From Planctomycetaceae bacterium (GTDB lineage Bacteria > Planctomycetota > Planctomycetia > Gemmatales > Gemmataceae): DNA of 64,000 bases. Within the stretch, counting starts at the first letter, position 1. The number at the start of each line of letters is the position of its first letter. Positions 9,725 to 18,160 of this stretch are shown here, in pieces. Location of the stretch: the NCBI GenBank assembly GCA_013823135.1, contig PNLP01000021.1, positions 40,619 to 104,618 on the forward strand. Reading direction: 5' to 3'. Under the pieces are notes generated by a model, which had not been told where the DNA came from, did no database searches, and worked only from the letters and a program-made list of their open reading frames with translations. Both the position numbers and the translations under genes were made by a program.

Positions 9725-10103
9725 TCGATCGAGTTGGGCGGAACAGTTGGGCTTGTTTGGCATATTCCCGGGAAGCCAAGCCCCGTCACCCAACGCCGTT
9801 AAGGACGTCTGGAGTGATTCAACCCTCCCATACCAGTTAATCCGCGAGGTTGTGGAAAACGAGTGAACCCGGCGAACCCGGGTGGTCGATACATCAGGTG
9901 TCGGGCGAGAGTAGGCAGGAGCCGATCCCCGCCTGATCGACGGTGGTTCACACGCCGCCGGGGCTCACCCCCCGATGTCCAACGAACCGCCGGTGCGTTT
10001 CACCCTCCCGCGCTGTCGCCGGGATACGCAGATCGCAAGTCGATGTGCGTCCCGGCGACGGCCACGGGATTCCCTCATTCCCAATCCACGGATGGTATCG
10101 GTC
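9725..10103. other. Intergenic stretch without a recognisable gene
   Basis: I found no convincing gene, RNA or long palindrome here. There are only short GC-rich self-complementary patches, such as CCCGG/CCGGG around 9868-9882. An in-frame upstream ATG at 9975 could extend the following lipoprotein by 43 residues, but that would bury its signal peptide. Confidence 0.5.
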
Positions 10104-10379
10104 ATGCGCCGCAAGCTCGCAATGATCGCCGTACTCGGTGGCCTTGCCGCCGGGCTTGGCTGCCAACACATTGGCGGCAAGAGCGATTGTGGATACAACC
10201 CAGCCGATTACCAAATCGCGCCGGTCACCACACCGTATCCGACGTTCCCGGTCATGGATTTGTCCCAGAAGCCCAAGGAAAAGGATAAGACTCCAGTCGA
10301 TCCCAAGAAGACTGGGTCTGATACTGATCCGAAGGGCGCAGTAAAGGACAAGGACAAGGGTAACGACGGTAATAACTGA
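10104..10379 (+). CDS. Small lysine-rich lipoprotein, hypothetical
   Basis: A protein of about 91 residues beginning with a clear lipoprotein signal, MRRKLAMIAVLGGLAAGLGC, where the final Cys is the expected lipidation site at residue 20. The remainder is short and highly charged, ending in a Lys/Asp/Pro-rich tail (KEKDKTPVDPKK and DKDKGNDGNN) that is probably unstructured. I know of no functional family. The start at 10104 puts the signal peptide at the N-terminus. A strong intrinsic terminator follows about 70 bases after the stop, so this gene probably ends its transcript. Confidence 0.7.
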   Translation: MRRKLAMIAVLGGLAAGLGCQHIGGKSDCGYNPADYQIAPVTTPYPTFPVMDLSQKPKEKDKTPVDPKKTGSDTDPKGAVKDKDKGNDGNN

Positions 10380-10450
10380 TCCGGGAAGAGCAACGGCGTT
10401 CCGTGATGTGGACCACGTGTCCCTTCATTTAAATGTCCGTCCTCGACTCA

Positions 10451-10487
10451 GAAAAGCCCATCCGCATCTTGCGGATGGGCTTTTTTT
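10451..10487 (+). terminator. Intrinsic (rho-independent) terminator
   Basis: A perfect 11-bp stem (AGCCCATCCGC at 10455-10465 pairing with 10471-10481) encloses the loop ATCTT and runs into seven T residues. A-rich bases precede the stem, so it could also act on leftward transcripts. It lies downstream of the lipoprotein gene ending at 10379. Confidence 0.93.
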
Positions 10488-10620
10488 CGTGGGTACCGCG
10501 TTCGATTGTGGCAGCCTTGACGAGCGGGGGGACGTCTGTCCCCTGATTGTGGCAAAGGAACAGCGGACTCGCGTCCCCAGGGCCGTTCCGTGCTTCACAT
10601 TGAGTTGTGTTGGCATTCTG

Positions 10621-10700
10621 GTTTTGGCGAGCCGCCCCGTGACCGGGGCGGGTGTTTTGAGTTGAAACCCACCCCATAACCGGGGCGACTCGCCAAAATC
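10621..10700. repeat. Composite GC-rich palindrome, REP-like
   Basis: The outer arms TTTTGGCGAG and CTCGCCAAAA enclose two inner GC palindromes (GCCCCGTGACCGGGGC and ACCCCATAACCGGGG). The GGCGAGCC end word recurs at other palindromes in this window (54907, 62521 and inside 14201-14230). The spacing suggests a two-headed element like bacterial REP/BIME units. It sits just upstream of the phosphatase gene. Confidence 0.75.
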
Positions 10701-10769
10701 TCAAAAGGCACACCGGTTTTCGTTCCGGGCTTGCCTCGTTTGCCGGATTGTGGCATTTACTCCCATCGC

Positions 10770-11810
10770 ATGGAAGCACCCGACAAACCACCGATGCCCC
10801 GCACCGAACTAACACGCCGGTTCAGCCGCCGCACCCTGTTCCGGATTGCCGGAGCAGGAATCGTGCTCGGCGTGAATGCCGAGGCCGCGCGCGTGCTGTT
10901 TGGGAGCAACGAGCACACCGTCATTCCCGGCAAGGTGTATCGCTCGGCCCAACTTACTCAGCAGAAACTCGAACGGGTCATTGCCGAGAAAAAGATCCGG
11001 ACGGTGCTGAATCTGCGCGGCTGTTGCCCGGAGATGGACTGGTATCGCTCCGATGCTAACGCCACACACGCGGCCGGTATCAGTCAGGAAGACCTGACCT
11101 TCTCCGCGAAACGCTACCCGCCAGCACCCGAAATCGCCCGTCTCGTGGAGGTCTTCGACCGAAGCGAGTACCCACTGATCATGCACTGCGCCCGCGGTGC
11201 CGACCGCACGGGGTTGGCGAGCGGAGTCGCCCTGCTCTTGCTCACGAACAACGACCTTGCAACGGCCATCGGGCAACTGAATCCCCGTTATGGGCACGTC
11301 GCTGATGTTGGCCGAACGGGTGTGCTCGATGAGTTCTTTGTTGCCTATCGGGCGAAGCTCGCTGCGAACGGTGAAACGCACTCACCGGACCGTTTCCGAA
11401 AGTGGGCCACGACCGAGTATTGCCCGGGGCCATTCCGCGCCATGCTGTCGCTCGTCTCGCCGAACCCGATGAAAGTGCCTGCCGGAGTGGGGTTCGCGGT
11501 GACCATCCGGGCGGTGAACACTTCGGACCAGCCCTGGCGGTTTACTCCTGGCGGCAGCGGTAGCATCCGGCTGAGTTACATGCTGCGTTCCTCAGCAGGC
11601 GCTCTGGCTTACCGCGGTGAAGCTGGGTTAATCAGTCGGGTCGTTAAACCGACGGAATCCATTGAGATCGTTGCGGGTTTCCCACCCGCGCAGTCGGGGC
11701 AGTACCATTTCCACGCCGACCTGATCGACGCCCAACCCATTAATTTGCTCGACACCGCCTTCTCGCAGTACGGCTCTGATCCGCTCATGTTCAACCTGAA
11801 AGTTGGGTGA
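10770..11810 (+). CDS. Tyrosine/dual-specificity phosphatase family protein, exported
   Basis: A 346-residue protein with the cysteine-phosphatase signature HCARGADRTG at about residues 137-146 (HC-X5-R), so the catalytic Cys and Arg are intact. The general-acid region lies upstream. The N-terminus has SRRTLFRIAGAGIVLGV, a Tat-like signal or membrane anchor, so the catalytic domain is probably outside the cytoplasm. The C-terminal 110 residues form an added beta-rich domain of unknown role (FAVTIRAVNTSDQPWRF). The ATG at 10770 was chosen; 10731 and 10794 are alternatives. A glycosyltransferase follows after 45 bases and may be co-transcribed. Confidence 0.85.
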   Translation: MEAPDKPPMPRTELTRRFSRRTLFRIAGAGIVLGVNAEAARVLFGSNEHTVIPGKVYRSAQLTQQKLERVIAEKKIRTVLNLRGCCPEMDWYRSDANATHAAGISQEDLTFSAKRYPPAPEIARLVEVFDRSEYPLIMHCARGADRTGLASGVALLLLTNNDLATAIGQLNPRYGHVADVGRTGVLDEFFVAYRAKLAANGETHSPDRFRKWATTEYCPGPFRAMLSLVSPNPMKVPAGVGFAVTIRAVNTSDQPWRFTPGGSGSIRLSYMLRSSAGALAYRGEAGLISRVVKPTESIEIVAGFPPAQSGQYHFHADLIDAQPINLLDTAFSQYGSDPLMFNLKVG

Positions 11811-11855
11811 GCATGCGGATTGCGGTTGCAACCCGAGGGCTTTCGAGGAACACCA

Positions 11856-12857
11856 ATGAACTTGCTTTCCGTCGTGGTGCCGTTGAAAGATGAACGAGAG
11901 AACGTTCGGCCCCTCGTGGACCGGGTGCGCGATGCTCTCCGCGAGTCTGGCCCATGGGAACTGGTCCTCGTGGACGACGGCAGCACCGACGGGACTTTCG
12001 CGGAACTGGAGGCGGTCGCGGCCAGCGAATCTCGCGTGAAGGTCGTCCGATTGCGACGAAACTTCGGCCAGAGCGCTGCCACGCAGGCCGGGCTCGACGC
12101 GGCCGAGGGCGATGTGATCGTGACGATGGACGGCGACTTGCAGAACGATCCTGCCGACATCCCGCAGATGGTTGCAAAACTCGACGAGGGCTACGATGCG
12201 GTCCTGGGGCAACGGCTCAACCGGCAGGACAAATTCTTGCTGCGGAAAGTGCCGAGTCTGTGCGCGAACTGGCTGATTCGGAAGGTGTTGGCGGTACCTT
12301 TCAAGGATTTCGGTTGCACCCTCCGCGTCATGCGGCGGGATGTTGTTTCAGGACTGCTGCTTTACGGCGAGATGCACCGGTTCATCACCGCGCTGGTGAT
12401 TCAGCAGGGCGGGAAGGTCACGCAGATGCCGGTGCGGCATCACCCGCGAACGGCCGGCAAATCGAAGTACAACCTGACCCGTACCGTGCGGGTGCTGCTC
12501 GACCTGATGACCGTGAAATTCCAGGGCAGTTACCAGACACGACCGATGCACCTGTTTGGCCTGTTTGGTTTAATCTGTTTGTTCTTTGGCTTCCTGAGCG
12601 TGTCCGCGTCGGTGGTGATGAAGTACACATCTGGCCCGGGGATGACGGCGAACCCGTTGTTCCTGCTCGGCTCGGTCGCCGGGTTGATTGGCGTGCAGTT
12701 CGTGTCGCTGGGGTTGATGGGCGAAGTGTTGACGCGAGTCTACTTCGAGAGTCAGGGGAAGCGGCCGTATGTCGTTCGAGAGGGCCGCAACCTGAACCGC
12801 TCCTCGGGGCCGCATCGCCTGCGGTTGGATGTACCACAGGAGAAGCGCACAGCGTGA
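11856..12857 (+). CDS. Glycosyltransferase family 2, dolichyl/undecaprenyl-phosphate sugar synthase type
   Basis: A 333-residue GT2 enzyme. Residues 1-230 carry the GT-A fold, with VVVPLKDERENV, LVDDGSTDGT and the nucleotide-sugar/metal motif MDGDLQNDP near 90. The C-terminus has two hydrophobic segments (LFGLFGLICLFFGFLSV and LLGSVAGLIGVQFVSLGLMG), as in the ArnC/GtrB/DPM1 group that loads a sugar onto a polyprenyl phosphate carrier at the cytoplasmic membrane. The ATG at 11856 has AGGAA upstream and starts exactly at the GT2 fold. The sugar cannot be inferred. Confidence 0.92.
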   Translation: MNLLSVVVPLKDERENVRPLVDRVRDALRESGPWELVLVDDGSTDGTFAELEAVAASESRVKVVRLRRNFGQSAATQAGLDAAEGDVIVTMDGDLQNDPADIPQMVAKLDEGYDAVLGQRLNRQDKFLLRKVPSLCANWLIRKVLAVPFKDFGCTLRVMRRDVVSGLLLYGEMHRFITALVIQQGGKVTQMPVRHHPRTAGKSKYNLTRTVRVLLDLMTVKFQGSYQTRPMHLFGLFGLICLFFGFLSVSASVVMKYTSGPGMTANPLFLLGSVAGLIGVQFVSLGLMGEVLTRVYFESQGKRPYVVREGRNLNRSSGPHRLRLDVPQEKRTA

Positions 12858-12932
12858 GGGACGCGATTCGCGATGCGAGGCAACTGAACTTGTCCTCGCG
12901 GGAACCGTTTATGACCGGTGGAAGATTCCCGC

Positions 12933-13502
12933 TCAGTCGCCGACGCGGGTACTGCGACCGGCCTGCACACGCACGTTCTCGACCACCTTTTGCGGCTTCG
13001 CGCCATTGTCCGGCACGACCCACACAGCATACATCCCCGGCGGCACGGCCATCTCCACGCGGTAATCCTTCGCAACCTGGCGGGCAACGTGCCCCTTCTC
13101 GCCGGGGCCATCGTCTTTCACGTCGGTCAGTACGATCTTCGACGCTCGCGGGAAGTTGTCGCCAAACACCTCGACCGATCCCAGAAGGTCGCCGATCTTC
13201 AGTTCGTGAGTCTCGCCAGTTTTGAGCGTCAGTTTTTCGATGACTCGCTGGGGAACGCCGCCGTCTTTCGTCTTTACGATCACCTCGAACGGCCCTTCAG
13301 TGGGCAGTGCGATCGGCGCGTCAAATTTCTTCCACTCCTGGGTCTTCTTTTCCCTCTTATCGGTGATGTACGAGACACTCACAGACTCGATCGCGAACAG
13401 TTTCGTTGGCACCACGGAGAGCTTCCCGCCACCCCCTTCCGCACTTGCTACGGATGCTGAAATGAACACGCCCGCACAAATCGCCGCGAACCGGGTGGCC
13501 AT
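12933..13502 (-). CDS. Secreted protein of unknown function
   Basis: A 189-residue protein whose signal peptide (ATRFAAICAGVFISASVASA) ends before Glu-Gly-Gly. The mature part is beta-rich with conserved-looking segments LFAIESVSVSYITDKREKK and VEVFGDNFPRASKIVLTDV. The latter may be an IPT/TIG-like or other Ig-like strand pattern. It is transcribed leftward, convergent with the glycosyltransferase gene, from an ATG at 13500-13502; an in-frame upstream start at 13580 would bury the signal sequence. I do not recognise the family. Confidence 0.75.
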   Translation of the reverse strand: MATRFAAICAGVFISASVASAEGGGGKLSVVPTKLFAIESVSVSYITDKREKKTQEWKKFDAPIALPTEGPFEVIVKTKDGGVPQRVIEKLTLKTGETHELKIGDLLGSVEVFGDNFPRASKIVLTDVKDDGPGEKGHVARQVAKDYRVEMAVPPGMYAVWVVPDNGAKPQKVVENVRVQAGRSTRVGD

Positions 13503-13737
13503 GAGAAACCTCGTTGGAGAGTCCTGAGTCGTTCCGATATATCTGACGATTGTCACCCCCGCTCGGATGGTTCCGAACATAAACCGACTGGGCTGTCAAG
13601 CGATTCACACGCGACTCTGAGCCAGGAAGACAACGCATCTGAACATCAACCAGCCACGCATTGTGGAATCGCATCATCTTTCGCGACAGTATCTTGTGGC
13701 TCGTCCGGACGAAGAGATATTTTTCGCACCTCGGTCG

Positions 13738-14361
13738 TTACGGTCGGGGCGTTCGGACACACTCCAGCATGGCGGTCTGGACCGCGTCGGCACCCTCGGA
13801 ACGCATGCGAGCGAGCCACGGCCAGTCTGCAAAGCCATCGAGCAGTTCGCGACGGCGAGCGGAGTCCGGCACCTCGGCGAGTACCACCGTTCGCATTTCC
13901 GTCAGCACTCGCAGCCAGTCCGCGAACGTGGCATCGAACTCGGCCTCGAACTTCTCGCGTAGGCGGCGAGCGAGTGCCGGGGCCGCGCCACCGGTGCTCA
14001 CCGCCAGGGTAAGGTCGCCGGAACGGACCACGGAAGGCAGCGTGAAATCGCCAGTGATGGGGTCGGATGCTGAGTTCACCAGAATGCCGCGAGCCTGTGC
14101 GTCGGCAACAACCTGAGCGTTCACCGCTGGGGTTGCGCAGGCGAAAACGAGGAACGCGCCGTCGAGATGGTTGGAACGATAGGCTTCAGAAATTGGAATT
14201 TGGCGAGCGGGGGGCGTCAGCCCCCCGAGTGGTTGCGTTGGGTCCACGATTCGCACGGTCGCGCCGGCGGCAATCGCGGCAGCGGCCTTTCGTGTTCCGA
14301 CGGCACCACCTCCGACCACAACAACCACGCGGCCGGCGAGGTTCAACACCACCGGAAACAC
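13738..14361 (-). CDS. Precorrin-2 dehydrogenase / sirohydrochlorin ferrochelatase-like (CysG N-terminal domain)
   Basis: A 207-residue protein of the bifunctional dehydrogenase family that converts precorrin-2 to sirohydrochlorin for sirohaem. The Rossmann motif VVVVVGGGAVGTRKA lies at about 12-26, then SASDPITGDFTLPSVVRSGDLTLAVSTGG, the usual CysG/Met8 core. There is no methyltransferase domain. The GTG at 14361 is preceded by AGGGG and lies 13 bases after the sigma-54 regulator stop, so the two are likely co-transcribed. The loop at residues 44-55 (PLGGLTPPARQI) is encoded by a perfect GC palindrome that looks inserted. The catalytic Asp of Met8-type enzymes probably corresponds to the D in SASDPITG. 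Confidence 0.88.
   Translation of the reverse strand: MFPVVLNLAGRVVVVVGGGAVGTRKAAAAIAAGATVRIVDPTQPLGGLTPPARQIPISEAYRSNHLDGAFLVFACATPAVNAQVVADAQARGILVNSASDPITGDFTLPSVVRSGDLTLAVSTGGAAPALARRLREKFEAEFDATFADWLRVLTEMRTVVLAEVPDSARRRELLDGFADWPWLARMRSEGADAVQTAMLECVRTPRP
14201..14230. repeat. REP-like palindrome inside the precorrin-2 dehydrogenase gene
   Basis: TGGCGAGC is followed by GGGGGGC, the loop GTCA and GCCCCCC: a 7-8 bp all-GC stem at 14208-14227. It shares the GGCGAGC entry word with the intergenic palindromes at 10621, 54907 and 62521, but lies in frame within the coding sequence. Confidence 0.75.
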
Positions 14362-14374
14362 GACCCTGCCCCTT

Positions 14375-15514
14375 TCAACTCGCGACGGCTTCGGTGGCAG
14401 GCGGTTCTTCCGCTGGCGGCACGGTCGAGGACGCATCGTCGAGCTTGTATTGCTCCCACTTCTTGTGCAGGGTGTTTCGGTTGATCCCCAGCCGGTCGGC
14501 TGCCTTTACCTGGGTTCGACCGCACTCGCGCATCACTTCTTCGATGAGCGCTCGCTCAAGACCGTCCACAAGGAACGGGTGCAGTTTGAGCCCGTCCGGA
14601 CGCGGGGCGTGCATTCCGGCACGAACGAGTGCCCGGATCAGCGACGGGACATCCGTTCCGACGCCATTGCTACCCTGGGATTTCGACGACCGCAACGCAT
14701 ACTTCGGTCGAGTGAATCGCAACAATTCGGGCGTGATCGGGCCGCCATCGGCCAGCACGATGAGCCGCTCGAGTGCGTTTTCCAACTCGCGAACGTTTCC
14801 GGGCCATTCGTGCATCTTCAACCCCTCGATCACGGCGGGCGTGAGCTCAGGAACGATGCACTTATTCTGCTCGCTGTAACGGCGGAGGAAAAATTGAGCC
14901 AGCAGCGCGATATCCTCGCGGCGTTCCCGCAATGGCGGGAGCACAATGGGGATCACGTTCAGGCGGTAATAGAGGTCTTCGCGGAAATCGCCGGAGCCGA
15001 TGAGTTCTTCAAGGGAGGCGTTGGTTGCTGCGATGACCCGCACATCGACGCGGATGGTACGGCTTTCGCCGACACGCTCGAACTCGCGTTCCTGGAGGAC
15101 GCGGAGAAGTTTCACCTGAAGCTTGGGGGATGTGCTGTTGATTTCATCGAGGAAGATGGTGCCGCCGTGGGCAGCCTCGAAACGGCCGGTCTTGTTTTCG
15201 ACGGCCCCGGTGAACGCACCCTTGATGTGCCCAAAAAGCTCGCTTTCGAGCAAGTTTTCGTGCAACGCACCGCAGTTCACCCGGATGAACGGCCCATCGG
15301 ACCGCCGGCTGAGTTTATGCACCGCCTTGGCGATGATTTCTTTGCCGGTGCCGGTCTCGCCAATGAGCAGTACGTTCGCTGACCGCGGTGCGGCGAGCCG
15401 CACCATGCGATAGACGTCCTGCATGGCCGGAGCCGTGCCTACGATTTCGGGCAGGGGCGGCTCGACATGCTCAATTTTGGGCATCAACCAGTCGCTTCCG
15501 GGAGAGGAAGCCAT
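14375..15514 (-). CDS. Sigma-54-dependent AAA+ transcriptional activator, Fis-type HTH, no receiver domain
   Basis: A 379-residue enhancer-binding protein. The AAA+ domain spans about 24-250, with Walker A GETGTGKE near 52-59, the sigma-54 contact loop GAFTGA at 99-104, Walker B GTIFLDEI near 117 and LYYRLNVIPI later. A Fis-type helix-turn-helix closes the protein (KAADRLGINRNTLHKKW). The N-terminal sensor is only about 20 residues, so no receiver, GAF or PAS domain is present; control may come from another protein, as with PspF. ATG 15514 was preferred over an upstream start at 15556. It precedes the precorrin-2 dehydrogenase gene in the same direction. Confidence 0.93.
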   Translation of the reverse strand: MASSPGSDWLMPKIEHVEPPLPEIVGTAPAMQDVYRMVRLAAPRSANVLLIGETGTGKEIIAKAVHKLSRRSDGPFIRVNCGALHENLLESELFGHIKGAFTGAVENKTGRFEAAHGGTIFLDEINSTSPKLQVKLLRVLQEREFERVGESRTIRVDVRVIAATNASLEELIGSGDFREDLYYRLNVIPIVLPPLRERREDIALLAQFFLRRYSEQNKCIVPELTPAVIEGLKMHEWPGNVRELENALERLIVLADGGPITPELLRFTRPKYALRSSKSQGSNGVGTDVPSLIRALVRAGMHAPRPDGLKLHPFLVDGLERALIEEVMRECGRTQVKAADRLGINRNTLHKKWEQYKLDDASSTVPPAEEPPATEAVAS

Positions 15515-15637
15515 GAATTCGGCCCATTCCGACGATGGACAGAGAAAGTATACCACAACGTGCCCGCGGTTTCCACATCACCGCCCGAAAATAGGGCACC
15601 TCTCTTGACCAGCCGGGAGCGTGAGCGACCGGAGTGG

Positions 15638-16909
15638 TTAGGTGGTTCCGGCCGCTTCCGCACCCGACTTGCCAAAAGTCGCAAGCCAGACGGTCCCCGC
15701 AAGCATCAAACTCGCGGCAGTCGCAAAACCGATCTCTGGTCCGAGTGCAAACAGCGAACCAACGCCGACGCTGGCCACGAAGTCGCCAATCCCATTGACT
15801 GAGGCCAGCAAGCCCATCGCGGTCCCCCGCACCGACTTGTCGGGTACGAGATCCGCAGCGATCGCCGGTTCGAGTGCTTCTTCGACCGCGATGTAAACTC
15901 CCCCGAGCGCGAAGAGCACCGCCAGCCAGGCCACGCTCCGCGTTTCAGTGACGAACAGCGTTCCGAAGCCAACCATCGTGAGAACACCGATCGCGTAGCC
16001 CGCGAGCAGCACCGGCAGGTGGCCCCATTTGTCGCCGAGCGCACCTGCCGGGAATGCGGCGAGTGCCCCCGCGGCGTTTTTCAACGCATACAGCGACACG
16101 GCAACCGCAGCGGCGTGTTGAGCACCGTACACGGGTGTGAGGAGTAGCGTGGCGGCGAGAACGAGCAAGGCGTGCGAGAAATCGCCCACGCCAAACACGA
16201 ACACCGGACCGAGCCAGCGGCGGAACGCGGATGGCAACGCCTTCAGAGATGCGCCGAGCCGCAGTCCGGGTTTCGGCGTGAATCGCTGTTCGCGCACCAA
16301 CAGAGCGAACGCGAGTGCAGCCCCAAGCCCCGGAATGAGCGTCACCAGAAACACGAATCGATATGGCCCGGGTTCCGTGTCGAACCACTCAGATGGTAGC
16401 CATGCGATGAGCGCGGCACCGATCAGCGGCCCGAGGATCGCGCCGAGCGTGTCGCCGGCCCGGTGGAAGCCGAATGCCTTGCCGTGGTTTTCGGGAGAGA
16501 CCGAGTCCGCGAGGATCGCATTGCGAAGCGGTCCGCGAAGCCCCTTCCCGATCCACGCCAGCGACTTCGCGACCAGCACCAGCGGCCAGCTCACAGCGAG
16601 AGCACATAGCGCGAACGCCGAGCCGGTCAGAGCGTAGCCCCCGACGACGAACGCTTTACGCTTCCCGATGCGGTCGGAATACCAGCCAACGGTGAGTTTC
16701 ACGGCGTTCGAGAGGAGATCGGCCGTGCCTTCGATAACGCCGAGAACGCGGCCCGCATCAGCGGGAGAAAGCCCGATGAGCAGCAGGAAGCCGGGGAGAA
16801 TGGCGGTGGCCATTTCGTAGCCGACATCGGCAAGGAAGCTGGTCAGCCCCGCGCCGATGACCGTGCGGTTGAACCACGACCCGGACGGTTCGGCAGCGGT
16901 TTCGGTCAT
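15638..16909 (-). CDS. MFS transporter
   Basis: A 423-residue integral membrane protein with about twelve hydrophobic segments and the loop motif GWYSDRIGKRKAFVVGGY (about 75-92), the major facilitator signature between helices 2 and 3. A matching GALGDKWGHLP loop occurs in the second half near 298. It has the look of MFS proteins with broad or unknown substrates; nothing in the sequence fixes the solute. It reads leftward, upstream of the sigma-54 regulator with a gap of about 120 bases. Confidence 0.9.
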   Translation of the reverse strand: MTETAAEPSGSWFNRTVIGAGLTSFLADVGYEMATAILPGFLLLIGLSPADAGRVLGVIEGTADLLSNAVKLTVGWYSDRIGKRKAFVVGGYALTGSAFALCALAVSWPLVLVAKSLAWIGKGLRGPLRNAILADSVSPENHGKAFGFHRAGDTLGAILGPLIGAALIAWLPSEWFDTEPGPYRFVFLVTLIPGLGAALAFALLVREQRFTPKPGLRLGASLKALPSAFRRWLGPVFVFGVGDFSHALLVLAATLLLTPVYGAQHAAAVAVSLYALKNAAGALAAFPAGALGDKWGHLPVLLAGYAIGVLTMVGFGTLFVTETRSVAWLAVLFALGGVYIAVEEALEPAIAADLVPDKSVRGTAMGLLASVNGIGDFVASVGVGSLFALGPEIGFATAASLMLAGTVWLATFGKSGAEAAGTT

Positions 16910-16934
16910 GGTTGCACTCGGATAGCGAGCGGGC

Positions 16935-17393
16935 TTACTTGGCCAGCGTTTCCTGGTAGAAGATGCTGACCCATTTCCCGCCGCGCCGCACGTACGTGCT
17001 CGACGACACCACAGTCACCTTCCTCGGCTTCTCATCCTTGACCGCGCTGGTGTAGGTGATGCGGTAGATGAGCGTCGCGACATCCGCTGTCGGCATGACG
17101 ATATCGGGCTTTCCCTCGACGGTGAAGCTGTCGAGTTTGTAGTCGGGCATGAGCTTGAGCATCTCTGGCTTGTGCAGCCTAACCGCGTCGTAGAAGATCA
17201 GGACGACGTCGTCGGCAAGGTATTCCTTCATCGCCGCGACGTCCTTCTTCTTCATCATCACCCAGCTTTCGACCTCGCGTTCCATGAGGGTATCGCGAAG
17301 TTTTGCCCGATCCGCGGCATCGTCGGCCCGCACGGGCGCAACGCCGACCAATGCGAGCACAAAGCCGAGCAGGAACGTGTGTTTCGCGAACAT
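16935..17393 (-). CDS. Secreted DUF4440 / NTF2-like protein
   Basis: A 152-residue protein with a signal peptide ending at APVRA-DD (about residue 20). The mature domain has the cone-shaped NTF2/SnoaL pattern: an N-terminal helix (LRDTLMEREVESWVMMKKKD), EYLADDVVLIFYDAVRLHKPEM, and a final strand GKWVSIFYQETL. DUF4440 members are often small binding or degraded-enzyme domains. The ATG at 17393 is preferred because it begins the signal peptide. It is followed 25 bases downstream by the MFS transporter in the same direction and may share its transcript. Confidence 0.82.
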   Translation of the reverse strand: MFAKHTFLLGFVLALVGVAPVRADDAADRAKLRDTLMEREVESWVMMKKKDVAAMKEYLADDVVLIFYDAVRLHKPEMLKLMPDYKLDSFTVEGKPDIVMPTADVATLIYRITYTSAVKDEKPRKVTVVSSSTYVRRGGKWVSIFYQETLAK

Positions 17394-17510
17394 GATTACT
17401 CCGTCGTGAATGTGAGTCGCTCCACTGGAGCATGACGCCGCCACAAACGCTAGACTCACGGTTACGCGTCAGTGGGCGAGCTGGCTACGTCTTGCAGATG
17501 AGGAACCGCA

Positions 17511-18146
17511 ATGAACGAGCGAGAAGCGTTATTGCGTGCGGTGTGCGACAACCCCGACGAGGACACGCCACGCCTCGTCTTCTCCGACTGGCTTCAGGAG
17601 AACGGCGAGGAGGAACGCGCCGAGTTCATCCGTCTTCAGTGTCAAACTGCAAACCTGCCGGTAGCCTCGTCAGCTCGGCAGCACCGAGAGAACATTATCA
17701 ACTCGCTGCTCCATATCCACGGGCAGACCTGGTATTGCGAGCTCCCGACGGGAGACGGCTACCGTTGGGGCGAAACCTTCATCCGCGGATTTGTTGCTGA
17801 CCTGACGGTCTTGGAAGTGCTGCCGGAGCGATCACTAGAAAAGTTGCTCGATGCGAGCCCCGTCACTTCACTTATCGTGAATTGTGTGAGGCTGCAGTGG
17901 GAGGTCTTGTCTGAGTGTGGGTATCTGGATCGTCTCCGAGTAGTCACAATTGATTCAACCTGTGTTGACTCGCATGTCCATGCGGTCTGCAAAATTGGCC
18001 CCTGGCCACGACTTGAGAAGTTCGTCATTGCGGGCACTGTCACCGAAGACAGGCGATATCTGACCATCAGTCAATACGCGGCAGACTCGCTTCGGAATGC
18101 GTTTTGCGGCCGGCTTCGGTTGCCGCCAAGAGGCCACATGCTCTGA
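17511..18146 (+). CDS. TIGR02996 domain-containing protein
   Basis: A 211-residue protein. Residues 1-48 match the planctomycete TIGR02996 repeat-companion domain (EREALLRAVCDNPDEDTPRLV, then FSDWLQENGEEERAEFIRLQ). This domain usually heads LRR-like proteins in Gemmata and relatives. The remainder has weak leucine-rich character (LTVLEVLPERSLEKLL, LSECGYLDRLRVVTI) and ends early compared with typical members. It converges with the putA gene, with a gap of 14 bases. The function is unknown; a protein-interaction role is the usual guess. Confidence 0.85.
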   Translation: MNEREALLRAVCDNPDEDTPRLVFSDWLQENGEEERAEFIRLQCQTANLPVASSARQHRENIINSLLHIHGQTWYCELPTGDGYRWGETFIRGFVADLTVLEVLPERSLEKLLDASPVTSLIVNCVRLQWEVLSECGYLDRLRVVTIDSTCVDSHVHAVCKIGPWPRLEKFVIAGTVTEDRRYLTISQYAADSLRNAFCGRLRLPPRGHML

Positions 18147-18160
18147 TCTGTGATCGCTTA

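Larger units (their letters stand above)
10380..10769. other. Intergenic stretch holding a terminator and GC-rich palindromes
   Basis: This gap contains the intrinsic terminator at 10451-10487, a small hairpin with GGGGAC/GTCCCC arms at about 10528-10543, and the large palindrome at 10621-10700. I see no gene. Frames that stay open here are explained by high GC content. Confidence 0.7.

Noticed and set aside
11954..13225. A 423-codon frame running through the glycosyltransferase gene
   Set aside because: The GT2 motifs are in another frame, and this product is Arg/Gly/Ala-rich without any domain.
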